The notes beneath the pieces were generated by a model that was not told the origin of the DNA, did not search any database, and was given only the letters and a program-made list of their open reading frames with translations. Position numbers and translations under genes: made by a program. 64,000 bases of DNA, from positions 62,001 through 126,000 of the forward strand of contig JAUTDX010007377.1 of assembly GCA_030844895.1 (NCBI GenBank). The letters run 5' to 3'. This document shows positions 1-11,100 of the stretch, piece by piece (within the stretch, counting starts at the first letter, position 1; the number at the start of each line of letters is the position of its first letter). Origin of the DNA: Ambrosia x helenae. Taxonomy: Eukaryota > Streptophyta > Magnoliopsida > Asterales > Asteraceae.

Positions 1-1586
1 AGGAGGTGAGAATTTGTTGCGGAGGTTTAGAAATCAGACTCCGGCACCATCAGATTTATTCTAGGACATGAAATTTAAATCTCTCATATTGGTCGTGGAG
101 CCAGTCGCTAGTGGTGGCGTACACTATTATTTGATTTATGTCATAATTACACGTTATTGTCTTCATATCCTGGTGTTACAAAGTTGTGTACCCTATCCTT
201 ATAATGCAAATGTCTTTCTAAAACAAATATTTATATTAACATGCCATCAAACCTAAATCTCTCAGAGATTGATGATATTGTATATCGATAAGCTATTTTT
301 AGCACATGCTTTTCGAAAAATAGCAACCTTAAAATTTTAGTCTAACATCAATTATCATAATTTAATCGTCTACGAAAATAGTAAAACCCGTCTCTAAACA
401 TCACATTTATAAATAAAAAATCCAATAGAAAAACTTTGCAACTAAATATATCAACTATCATAGTTACACTAGAACACTAGGGTGCTAATGCCTAATACAC
501 AAATAATCCACTATATGAATCTCCTCTTAACATGTTTTAAGATAGTGAGATGTGGACCAACTGACCAAGAAATACCTAGTGAATTCAAGAGTATGGATAA
601 CAATAAACATATTTATAACAAATTACATGTTTTAAAATGAATCCTTATTTGTTAAACATGATCCACTACACTAGCAAAAGAGACAAAATCAACTATGAAT
701 GGTCAAACGTCAACTAAGCAAGACTATTACTAAATGAGGAAAAGCCCCTACAAAGTCGACAGGGCCTTGACCAACATCGAGTCAGCCACTAAGCCCCTAT
801 AAGTTTGGGAGTCATGAACCATCATAAAGCCTCATTAAGAGAATTAAATATCACATTCAAAGAAACTGGATTTGACCGGAATATCCAAATCCTAAGATAT
901 CCAAGATGGGTATTCAGGTACGGAACCGAGTATGAGATTGTTAAAAAAACATTGCGGGTTTGGAAACAAGTATAGTATTAGGCGACCCTCAAACCCATAT
1001 ACCCGTTTTAATTTAGAAGATTATTATCCTTCTCTCAAAATAACTATAAATTCCAATGCCTGTGTATAAAATATGAAATAACTGAAGAGTTCAAATGAGA
1101 ATAAAATAACTTGTAAGAAGAAAAAGAACAAATATTAGCCAATAGAAATCTTTCATATATTAATTGTATTTAATGTTAAGTAAATTATTTATTTTTTGTA
1201 CCTCCCCTTAGTTCAATAAATGAAACTCTTAATTAATTTTTAAGTTATATATTTTCAAAGCAAACCTAACTAAAGTGAAGGATAATTTGGATATGTGTGG
1301 GATATGCATAGGATGAACTTTAACATGTGTAGGATAAACGTATGATAATTTTGATATGGGTAAGATAAACATATGATAATTTTCGATATTTGTAGGATTA
1401 AATTTAATATGTGTAGGGTAAATTGTGATAATGTGTAGAATAAAGTTTTAATCGCTAATTAATTGGAGAGATCATAATTAAGAAGAGTTAGAGTATTAAT
1501 GTTTATCATTATGTTATTTGTTCTTTTTGTTCTCATATTAACTTTCTTCTTATTTGATCCTCCCATATGAAATAAAGTAAACATAT
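1..1586. other. AT-rich intergenic DNA, no gene seen
   Basis: No open frame here resembles a known protein, and no structural RNA or terminal-repeat element was recognised. The only longer frame (68-256, plus) is 62 codons of low-information sequence and is probably chance. The last bases (1582-1586, CATAT) are the left target-site duplication of the TRIM element that follows. Confidence 0.5.
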
Positions 1587-1856
1587 TGTGACACCCCAGG
1601 AAAATCCCACATCGGCCGTGGCCAGGAGAGATCCTTGGTTCATAAGTAATGTCTTGTCTCTTAAATCACCAACGCGTTTTGGGGCTTAATGTTAGTGGAT
1701 GAGAGGAGAACTCCACAGTTAAGCGTGCTCAGGTGGGAGCAGTTTCAGGATGGGTGACCTCCTGGGAAGTTTCCACCGGGGCACCCAAAAACAAATCCGT
1801 GAGCTCTGTGAGGGCAAAGCGGACAATATTGGTGGTGAGAGGGGCAGGGTGTTACA
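1587..1856 (+). repeat. 5' LTR of Cassandra TRIM
   Basis: 270-bp direct repeat with TG...CA ends. It carries the 5S-like segment and is followed two bases later by the primer binding site. It differs from the 3' LTR at about eight positions, mostly C/T and G/A changes. Confidence 0.92.
1708..1786 (+). promoter_or_regulatory. 5S rRNA-derived segment with pol III internal promoter boxes (5' LTR copy)
   Basis: The segment from GAACTCC to GCACCC matches the 3' two thirds of plant 5S rRNA. Box A is recognisable (AGTTAAGCGTGCTC at 1718-1731), and box C is complete (AGGATGGGTGACCTCCTGGG at about 1747-1766). The first third of 5S rRNA is absent, so this is not a 5S gene. A second copy lies in the 3' LTR at about 2062-2140. 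In Cassandra elements this region is thought to allow RNA polymerase III transcription. Confidence 0.9.
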
Positions 1857-1940
1857 GATGGTATCAGAGCCACTCCTGTGCCGTTCGGGATGGTGGGTGC
1901 ATACCTCATCAGGGACGATGAGACTCTAACGGGGGGTGAA

Positions 1941-2210
1941 TGTGACACCCCAGGAAAATCCCACATCGGCCGTGGCCAGGAGAGATCCTTGGTTCATAAG
2001 TAATGTCTTGCCTCTTAAATCACCAACGTGTTTTAGGGCTTAATGTTAGTGGATGAGAGGAGAACTCCACAGTTAAGCGTGCTCAGGTGGGAGTAGTTTC
2101 AGGATGGGTGACCTCCTGGGAAGTTTCCACCGGGGCACCCAAAAACAAACCCGTGAGCTCTAGGAGGGCAAAGCGGACAATATTGGTGGTGAGAGGGGCA
2201 GGGTGCTACA
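1941..2210 (+). repeat. 3' LTR of Cassandra TRIM
   Basis: 270-bp partner of the 5' LTR, preceded by a purine-rich tract and followed by the right CATAT target duplication. It keeps the same 5S-like segment. Confidence 0.92.
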
Positions 2211-2215
2211 CATAT

Positions 2216-2968
2216 ATTTCATATATAAATTTTAATGCAAGTTTACAAAAAAAAAAAGGTAAACATATATACAAATTTTATTAACATAATAAAAATCATT
2301 TAGTATTATTATTATTTAAATTTGAAAAATAAAAAAAATGCGAGTACATTCTTAAGCTTATGTATTTTTATTATATTGATCTTGAAGAACATTTATTATT
2401 ATCAACTTACTGAATTAAAATACTGAAAAGAAAAAAACGAACATCAAACAGACTTTGACTTGTCACGTGTGGAGTGTGGTGTCCCACTGATTCATCGAAA
2501 ATATAAGAGGGTGGGGTAGTGTGTTTGCCAATGGTGCTGAAGCCGCGTTAGCGGTTGGCAACCCTCCACACCATTTAGCCTAATGGTTTTTGATTAGTTC
2601 AGTATCCAGTTTGAAATACATTTATGCCTATCAATAGACTAAAAGTTAAAGAATTTAAAATAATACTCCAAAGAAAGTCCCTTAAACCTAACATCAAACT
2701 GGATACTGAACTGCTCAAAACCAAAACAATCAACATGAACCGGTGTAGATAACCCACCCGGTCTTATTTGAATCGTGTGGTTTCTAGGATACTTTTTCTC
2801 ATCTTATCATCTAAATGGGTAAAAGCTTAGTAACACGAATTTCATTCCAGCACAACGGCCATTTGAACCTCATAGTAATCAATCTTTATAGTAAAAACCT
2901 GACTCTTTCACCTAAGTACTGACGAACGGCAATGCTTCTTATATATAAGATAGAAAGAGATATGAGCA
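2216..2968. other. Region downstream of FARSB copy, with hairpin and small MITE
   Basis: No gene was seen. A GC-rich imperfect palindrome at about 2522-2571 (arms TTGCCAA and TTGGCAA) resembles a MITE remnant. A second short inverted-repeat element follows at 2585-2722. Confidence 0.45.
2585..2722. mobile_element. Small MITE-like inverted repeat
   Basis: The ends are inverted copies of about 27 bp: AGTTCAGTATCCAGTTT on the left is matched by its reverse complement on the right, just before GAACTGCTCAAAACC. The 138-bp unit has no coding capacity. No clear target duplication was found, so the superfamily is unknown. Confidence 0.5.
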
Positions 2969-3172
2969 CTATAGAAAGCTCTCGATGTTGAGCTCCACAA
3001 AGGAGCATGAATCTGGTATGTCAAAGTTTTCCAGCACCTGAAAGTTATAAGAAACATGATAGAAAGTCATAAAAATATGGATTTTGTCCCTCTTCCACTT
3101 GGAATTCAAAAAATAATAAATTTACTAAACTTGACTAAAACCTAGACTATTAATATACTAGGTCAAGTTAAT

Positions 3173-3373
3173 CTACACGATGTAACAAAAATGAGAAGGG
3201 TGAGAAGGATACAAAAAACACAATAGATCACGAAATATGACACAATGAGCTACAAAATATAACATAATGCCGAAAAATATAACACAATGCTGAAGAAGAA
3301 AGACACAATGAATTGCAAAAATGACACAACAATGAAAATAAGAAAAAGACACAATGCTACATAAAAGACACAA
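3173..3373. repeat. Degenerate ACACAATG-type short repeat
   Basis: The motif (G)ACACAATG and its variants recur at irregular 15-35 bp spacing in A-rich DNA inside the last intron of the FARSB copy. It looks like low-complexity repeat DNA. The 66-codon minus-strand frame across it is a product of the repeat. Confidence 0.45.
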
Positions 3374-4270
3374 TGATATAACGTAAATTCTAAAACTATA
3401 AGCTAAAAATCCAAAAAAGTGAAAACCTAAAAACTAAGATCGTATGGTTCAATGAAACGGTTTCAATGCCGCTCAAATAAGTTCAATCGGAGTCCGTTTG
3501 ATACTCTTCCTACGACTTCCTATTTTTCTTTCACGTGTATTTGTTCGTAACCCTTAATATATTAAGATAACTTTTTTGAATGACATAATTACAGAGGCCA
3601 TAAGGGTTTAAATAAAGTGACTCCACCTTCGACTCATTTGAGGAATTCAAGGTTTTAACCAAGTTTGCAAAGTATTTGACCCATTAGAGGTAAAAATATA
3701 AGCTGAATCAACCCATTTCTAGGTGCATGGGTTGAAATTACCACATCTATAACATGAAACATGCTGAATCTCAGTCAGAAATGAGCCTATTGACAAGTAA
3801 AGATGAGCTGTGGCTACAAGTGCTGCTCAATAAGTAACACTACCCTTCTCTAGAAATAATACGTTAATAGTGTCATCCACATGACTAAGTATGGAAAAAC
3901 ATAAGGAAGAAACATTAAGATCTCGACAATTGGATACCAACAACAATAATTACAATAGAAATAAAAGTAATAAAAATAACTTTAAGACGTGTCAAATTCA
4001 AGTACCTGTGGGTGAACAATGCCAAAAGTTCCTATCCGCTTCCTTTGTAGATGATGCTAGCTTGTCTCCCCGAAAGAAACTCAGGTTCCTTCATTGGTTA
4101 ACAAATTCATAACTAAACAAGATAGTTTGACAGAGAGGTGGCATAATACGCGTGCGCGCGCTCGGGGGTGTCAAATATGATTACAGAATTGCATACAATG
4201 TTTTAGTGGACCAATTTGAACCCGTTTCTTTCTGAGGTCTTTTTTTCTAGATAAGGCCATCCATAGTGGG

Positions 4271-5892
4271 TGTAACAACCCGTCGTAAAATGAATAAATA
4301 AAATATTTAATACTTGTTATTTAAATATTTTTAAATAGGTAGATAGCGGGTAAAACGACTCATTTAAATGAGAGGCATTTGAATGAACGCTCGTTGTCGA
4401 GTATCGTTTAAAAGATATAATTAATAGGAGATATCTAGACGAGTCATGGCTAATATTTGAGATCTAGAAGAGTATTTAATGTTATAGGAGACTATATAGT
4501 AATAATAATAATATATATTGTATTTGAACCCTATTCCGTTTTTAATGAAACTTAGGTTGACTCGTAGATAAAAATTAGCTCGTCTTAGCAGTATATTCGG
4601 AATTTACTAAAACGTTACAGGTTAAAAGTTATAAAAGAAAAACGAGTTAAGCAGTTTAAATTAATAATAAATAATAATAATAATAATAAGTAAGATGATA
4701 ATGATCTTACGTGTATGTGGATAGATATATAGAATGAGATAATATTGAAAATAAAGAAACTTGGGGCCAAAGTTATGAATTTTAGTATAAAAGGGATAGT
4801 CGCACAAGAAATTTTTCACGGATCCAAATTCAAACATTTCATTTCACTCTCACACTTAAGAGCCAGTGGAGCTACATACCAGTATGTTAGCCTACCCACA
4901 TTACGTTTATACGACGATATCCGATCGAGTGAATATCGATGCTACAGTCTTGCACTGAATAAGAGCGAGACGGTCCTGACACTGAATAAGAGTCGGACCC
5001 GAGTATCGATAGTCTATCTCGTGATGTTCGTATTAAATACAATGGGATATGCTAACATATTGGGTTCCTTTTAGATAAAAATTAGAGTTGCTTGCCAGAA
5101 GGCCACACTTACATCAGGAACCTCTTTTAAGGTGAGTTCATTCACGTTTTCCACGTGTGTGGGCTAAATGTTTTAACATTGTTAGTGGGAGTTTTTACCT
5201 TTTAAACCCGCTACAATGTGATAGTATAAATTGTTTAAAAGTGTTTTAGCAAAGGTTTTAGCTACATTACAGGGATTAAGTTGCTTGCTAAATTGCTAGT
5301 TAATTACCACCAGTATTGTGGGGTTCTGTGCACATTACTTTATACTGCGGTATATCACGACACGTCATTTCGGGGAGCAATTCCCTAAAATGGTATGACC
5401 ACAGCCATAGATCCGGTCGAGTGGCAAGTACAGTGGCGGTAATAGTAATTAAAGCCAAGTGTGAAAACCCTTAATACTGTAATGTAAATGTGTCATTTTT
5501 AAAGGAATGTTCTCACCAGCATTTTTCGCTGACCAAATCTTTTTAAAATATTTTTCAGGTGACTTGCCAAATAAATAATACAAGATGGTGTCGTTGCGAA
5601 CAAGGGGTGTGGTGAAGCACTCCGTTTAAATAAGTGGCTCGTCACAAGATATTAAATATGAAATATGTTTTTATGAATTTCGCTTGTAAAATATAGGGTG
5701 GTATCCCTATGTAAATCTTTTGTACATTAGAGGGTTGGACCCTCCATTTTATCAATAAGATAATGGTGTTGAAAATATTTCCTAACTTCGATCCTGATGA
5801 AATTTTCCGCTGCAAAATAAATATATAAACACCGATACCACCGCTCGCGGTCGCAGCGCCCCCGCCCGGGGTGTGGGTCGGGGGCTGTGACA
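4271..5892 (+). repeat. 5' LTR of gypsy element
   Basis: Begins TGTAACAACCCGTCG and ends GGGCTGTGACA. It includes a 109-codon open frame (4745-5074) that is repeated exactly in the other LTR. I regard that frame as LTR sequence and not a gene. Confidence 0.93.
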
Positions 5893-6245
5893 GAAGTGGT
5901 ATCAGAGCCACTGGTTTAAGCAATTAAGTATGTGTCAGTACTTAAGTTTAAACTAGCAAGTTAGGAAATAATTGATTCCATATTATTTGTTTTAGACTAA
6001 TTGCATGTTCTTGTTGCATATTGTTACCTTGCTTAAAGCATGGATGACAACACTAATATGATAAATGAATATTTGAATATGGATAGCTATGTGTGGTAAT
6101 GTAGAATACTCATTATAAATAGGCTTGTATGACACATGTTAATATAACAATAGAAAGAGAGTAAATGTCGCAAAGTCAATGATTTTGACAAAATATGTGT
6201 TATTTGCATAACTTTACGTGCTTTATGTGTAGTCGTTAGAAACCT

Positions 6246-9098
6246 TTGATCTACCGCTAACTCGACTTAGTCAAGTCTGTACGGTAGAAACTGCAGACGG
6301 AAACCCCACCTACATTCACGATGTATTAATCAAAGGCAATATAGATATATTAGGACATAAATTTAAAGCAAACCTTTTACCAATATATCCTGCTGGATTC
6401 AATATAGTACTAGAAATGGATTGGTTAGCCGCCAACCATGCACGAATCCTGTGCGATAACAACTCTGTTGAGATTTGTACGCCAACAGGGAAAATTATCA
6501 CTGTCCATGGTGACAAAACTCCTAAGCCAGCTAAGTTCATTTCCGCAATGAAGGCCGCCAGCTACTTGAGGAAGAAAGATGTTTCGATGCGTATGTGCAT
6601 CGACTACCGCGAATTGAATTAAGTCGCAACAAGAATGGATGATTTGTTTGATCAACTGTAAGGAGGCAGTTATTTCTCTAAAATCGATTTACGCTCTGGT
6701 TATCATCAACTGAAAGTACAGGAAGAAGATATTCCTAAGACTGCTTTCAGAACGAGGTATGGTCACTATGAGTTTACAGTAATGCCATTTGGTCTAACGA
6801 ATGCCCCAGTCGCATTTATGGACATGATGAATAGAATCTGTAAACCATATATGGATAAATTTATGATCGTCTTCATCGATGATATACTTATTTATTCCAA
6901 AACCAAGGAAGACCATGCTCAGCATCTACATCTGCTTCTAACACTTTTGAGAAATGAACAGCTTTATGCTAAGTTCTCAAAATGTGAGTTTTGGTTGCAA
7001 GAAGTGAAATTCTTAAGTCACTTGATTAACCACAAAGGTATTCATGTAGACCCAGCCAAAATAAAAGCCATTACGAAATAGGAAGTTCTAGAGAATCCTA
7101 CTGAAATTCGAAATTTCTTAGGATTAGCAGGATACTATAGAAGATTTAGCAAGGATTTTTCCCGAATAGCAATACCGTTAACCAAGTTAACGTGTAAGTA
7201 TGCTAATGGGGACCCAAGCAAGAAGAAGCATTTCAAACCTTGAAGTAAAGGTTATCAAATGCACCCATACTGGCCCTGCCAGAAGGGACAAAAGACTTCA
7301 TCATTTACTGTGATACTTCCAAATTAGGAATGGGATGTGTGTTAATGCAACGTGAGAAAGTAATTGCTTACACATCCAGACAACTCAAAAAGCATGAGGA
7401 GAATTATACAACTCATGACGTAGAACTTGGAGCCATCATCTTTGCTCTAAAAATTTGGAGACATTATCTGTATGGCAGTAAGTTCAATGTGTTTACATAT
7501 CATAAGAGCCTTAAGCACATCTTTAATCAGAAAGAACTGAATATGAGACAAAGAAATTGGATGGAAACCCTCAGTGACTACGACTGTGATATTCAATATC
7601 ACGAAGGTAAAGCTAACGTTGTAGCTGATGCCTTAAGTCGTAAGTATCATGTGGAACCAAAAAGGGTGCGTGCTCTTAGATTAAATCTACAAGTCGACTT
7701 AATGGATCAATTAAAAAGTACTCAAGAAACCGCCATCAACAATGATAGCGAAGGGATACAACGAATAACCAAGGAGTTGGAAAAAGACGAAGATGGGATC
7801 TGGAAATTTCAAAAGAAAAGAATATGGGTACCTAAAATAAGAAAATTTACGAGAAAAGATTCTTGAAGAAGCCTATAAGTCTGAGTATATGATGCATCCA
7901 GGAAAGGATAATGTATCATGACTTGAAAGAAACATATTATTGGATGGGAATGAAAACGGATATAAGCAATTATATCTCAAAATGCTTAACTTGTTCTCAA
8001 GTTAAGGCTGTGCATCAAAGACAAACAGGACTGCTCCAGCAGTTAGAAATACCTGAATGGAAATGGGAACTGATAACCATGGATTTCATTACCAAATTAC
8101 CCAAGACAAGCAAATGTAATGACACTATTTGGGTAGTTGTGGATAGACTAACCAAATCAGTACATTTCCTACCCATGAAGTAAACATTTAAAATGGAACA
8201 ACTCGCTAAGCTCTATGTAGACCGAATAGTTTCATTGCATGGTGTTCCATTATCCATAGTGTCAGATAGAGATAGCCGTTTTACTTCTCACTTTTGGAAG
8301 AGTTTCCAGATAGCCATGGGGACACAGCTAAATCTTAGTACGACTTATCATCCACAAACCGATGGTAAAAGTACCATACAAACATTAGAAGACATGCTAA
8401 GAGAGTGTGTCATAGATTTTGGTGGAAGTTGGGAGGATCACTTACCACTAATAGAATTCTCCTATAATAGCTTTCATTCAAGCATTAATGCCACACCATT
8501 TGAAGCACTGTATGGAAGAAAGTGTAGAACACTGGTGTGTTGGGCAGTAGGTGAGAAACCATTATCTGGTCGACATAATTCAAGAAACAACCGATAAAGT
8601 CATTCAAGTTAAGGAAAGACTAAAAGCTGCACGTGATCGACAAAAGAGTTATGTTGATCACCGTTGCAGGCCTTTAGAGTTTGAAGTCGGTGACAAAGTA
8701 CTATTAAAAGTATCTCCTTGGAAAGGAGTAGTCGATTCAGTAAGAAAGGAAAGTTAAGTCCAAGATTTGTTGAACTATTTGAGATCATTAAACGAATCGG
8801 ACCAGTTGCCTATCAGCTAAATTTACCAGAAAAAATGATTGGTATACATGATGTATTTCATGTAAGCAACCTAAGAAAATGTTTAGCTGATGAATCATTA
8901 AAAGTTCCTCTTCAAGACATAAAGGTAAATGAGAAACTTAAGTTTATCGAGAGACCCTTACAAATCGAAGATCGAAAGACCAAGAAGCTTAAGCATAGAA
9001 GGCTCAAATTGGTCAAAGTGAAATAGGACTCTAGACAAGGGCCCGAGTATACGTGGGAGTTAGAATTGAGGGCAAAATACCCATACTTAATCAACTAA
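6246..9098 (+). pseudogene. Remnant pol (protease end, RT, RNase H, integrase, chromodomain-like tail) of gypsy element
   Basis: Reading starts in the C-terminal half of the protease (about 6246-6560, ...MDWLAANHA); the catalytic DTG part and all of gag are missing. It then jumps to RT near 6580 (MCIDYRELN), skipping the usual linker. RT keeps FIDDILIYS at about 6868-6895. RNase H (about 7310-7650), the integrase zinc finger (about 7890-8010) and the integrase core follow. Stops occur at about 6620, 6659, 7079, 7241, 7864 and 8181. The integrase motif that normally contains SER before TIQTLED reads KSTIQTLED, so the third catalytic acid (Glu) is deleted. A TGG-to-TAG change (9024) precedes the TWE chromodomain-like end. 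It cannot encode a working polyprotein. Confidence 0.9.
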
Positions 9099-9133
9099 TC
9101 TCGAGGACGAGATTTAAAACAAGGTGGGGAGAA

Positions 9134-10752
9134 TGTAACAACCCGTCGTAAAATGAATAAATAAAATATTTAATACTTGTTATTTAAATATTTTTAAATA
9201 GGTAGATAGCGGGTAAAACGACTCATTTAAATGAGAGGCATTTGAATGAACGCTCGTTGTCGAGTATCGTTTAAAAGATATAATTAATAGGAGATATCTA
9301 GACGAGTCATGGCTAATATTTGAGATCTAGAAGAGTATTTAATGTTATAGGAGACTATATAGTAATAATAATAATATATATTGTATTTGAACCCTATTCC
9401 GTTTTTAATGAAACTTAGGTTGACTCGTAGATAAAAATTAGCTCGTCTTAGCAGTATATTCGGAATTTACTAAAACGTTACAGGTTAAAAGTTATAAAAG
9501 AAAAACGAGTTAAGCAGTTTAAATTAATAATAAATAATAATAATAATAAGTAAGATGATAATGATCTTACGTGTATGTGGATAGATATATAGAATGAGAT
9601 AATATTGAAAATAAAGAAACTTGGGGCCAAAGTTATGAATTTTAGTATAAAAGGGATAGTCGCACAAGAAATTTTTCACGGATCCAAATTCAAACATTTC
9701 ATTTCACTCTCACACTTAAGAGCCAGTGGAGCTACATACCAGTATGTTAGCCTACCCACATTACGTTTATACGACGATATCCGATCGAGTGAATATCGAT
9801 GCTACAGTCTTGCACTGAATAAGAGCGAGACGGTCCTGACACTGAATAAGAGTCGGACCCGAGTATCGATAGTCTATCTCGTGATGTTCGTATTAAATAC
9901 AATGGGATATGCTAACATATTGGGTTCCTTTTAGATAAAAATTAGAGTTGCTTGCCAGAAGGCCACACTTACATCAGGAACCTCTTTTAAGGTGAGTTCA
10001 TTCACGTTTTCCACGTGTGTGGGCTAAATGTTTTAACATTGTTAGTGGGAGTTTTTACCTTTTAAACCCGCTACAATGTGATAGTATAAATTGTTTAAAA
10101 GTGTTTTAGCAAAGGTTTTAGCTACATTACAGGGATTAAGTTGCTTGCTAAATTGCTAGTTAATTACCACCAGTATTGTGGGGTTCTGTGCACATTACTT
10201 TATACTGCGGTATATCACGACACGTCATTTCGGGGAGCAATTCCCTAAAATGGTATGACCACAGCCATAGATCCGGTCGAGTGGCAAGTACAGTGGCGGT
10301 AATAGTAATTAAAGCCAAGTGTGAAAACCCTTAATACTGTAATGTAAATGTGTCATTTTTAAAGGAATGTTCTCACCAGCATTTTTCGCTGACCAAATCT
10401 TTTTAAAATATTTTTCAGGTGACTTGCCAAATAAATAATACAAGATGGTGTCGTTGCGAACAAGGGGTGTGGTGAAGCACTCCGTTTAAATAAGTGGCTC
10501 GTCACAAGATATTAAATATGAAATATGTTTTTATGAATTTCGCTTGTAAAATATAGGGTGTTATCCCTATGTAAATCTTTTGTACATTAGAGGGTTGGAC
10601 CCTCCATTTTATCAATAAGATAATGGTGTTGAAAATATTTCCTAACTTCGATCCTGATGAAATTTTCCGCTGCAAAATAAATATATAAACACCGATACCA
10701 CCGCTCGCGGTCGCAGCGCCCCCGCCCGGGGTGTGGGTCGGGGGCTGTGATA
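9134..10752 (+). repeat. 3' LTR of gypsy element
   Basis: 1,619-bp copy of the 5' LTR, in exact register apart from one trinucleotide (TAA) unit. It ends TGTGATA instead of TGTGACA. Confidence 0.93.
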
Positions 10753-11100
10753 GTTGGGGTGATGGGGGCTTGCCCCTATAGCGCCCTCTACACTGTCCCC
10801 TTGGGCTTCATGAGCAAAAAATTGGGAAGGGCTTGACCCTGATCACGCGGTGCCCCTTAATTTAAAAAAAAAACAATTTTATAATAATATTTTTAATCCA
10901 TTTCTACACCCCCTTCTTCTACACCCAATCAAACAATAATATTTTAAACCCCGTCAAGCCCCTCATCCACTACACACCTACTTTACATAAAAGCCCCATC
11001 AAGCCCCTCATCTTACTTTATTAATATTTTATTCCATCACCCCCCCCCCCCTCCACACACACACACACAACACACGCTCTGAGTGGTTTGAGATTAACAT
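10753..11100. other. MITE-like or low-complexity sequence next to the gypsy insertion
   Basis: Contains GGGGTGATGGGGGCTTGCCCC, AT-rich filler, a 14-base C run (about 11038-11051) and a CA-rich tract. Together with GGCCATCCATAGTGGG just left of the gypsy element, it looks like an older MITE into which the gypsy element inserted. No matching right terminal repeat was found, so this is tentative. Confidence 0.35.

Larger units (their letters stand above)
1587..2210 (+). mobile_element. Complete Cassandra-type TRIM retrotransposon
   Basis: This is a 624-bp non-autonomous LTR retrotransposon. Two 270-bp LTRs (1587-1856 and 1941-2210) start TGTGACACCC and end with TTACA or CTACA. A tRNA-type primer binding site (TGGTATCAGAGCCA, 1859-1872) follows the 5' LTR, and a purine tract (about 1929-1938) precedes the 3' LTR. 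Only 84 bp lie between the LTRs and there is no coding capacity, as is usual for TRIMs. A perfect 5-bp target duplication, CATAT, flanks the element (1582-1586 and 2211-2215). The LTRs contain a segment derived from 5S rRNA, which is the hallmark of Cassandra elements. By eye the LTRs differ at about 8 of 270 positions, so the insertion is not very recent. Confidence 0.93.
4271..10752 (+). mobile_element. Non-autonomous Ty3/gypsy chromovirus-like LTR retrotransposon (Tekay-like)
   Basis: The element is 6,482 bp long, with LTRs at 4271-5892 (1,622 bp) and 9134-10752 (1,619 bp). A primer site, TGGTATCAGAGCCA, begins at 5897, and a purine tract (AAGGTGGGGAGAA) at 9121-9133 abuts the 3' LTR. Line-by-line comparison of the LTRs shows two substitutions (5701 G versus 10561 T, and 5891 C versus 10751 T) plus one missing trinucleotide unit. 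The flanks GTGGG and GTTGG look like an imperfect 5-bp target duplication. The 3.2-kb internal region keeps only part of pol and no gag. The polymerase order (RT, RNase H, integrase, then a chromodomain-like tail with TWE) indicates a Tekay/Del-type chromovirus. It is inserted antisense in an intron of the FARSB copy. Confidence 0.93.

Noticed and set aside
1708..1786. A 5S rRNA gene
   Set aside because: The first third of 5S rRNA is absent and the match sits inside both LTRs of a retrotransposon.
1733..2284. Small paired frames on both strands
   Set aside because: They are translations of the TRIM LTRs and its 5S-like segment.
4745..5074. 109-codon open frame, repeated identically at 9605-9934
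   Set aside because: Both copies lie at the same place in the two gypsy LTRs; identity reflects recent LTR duplication and the sequence resembles no protein.
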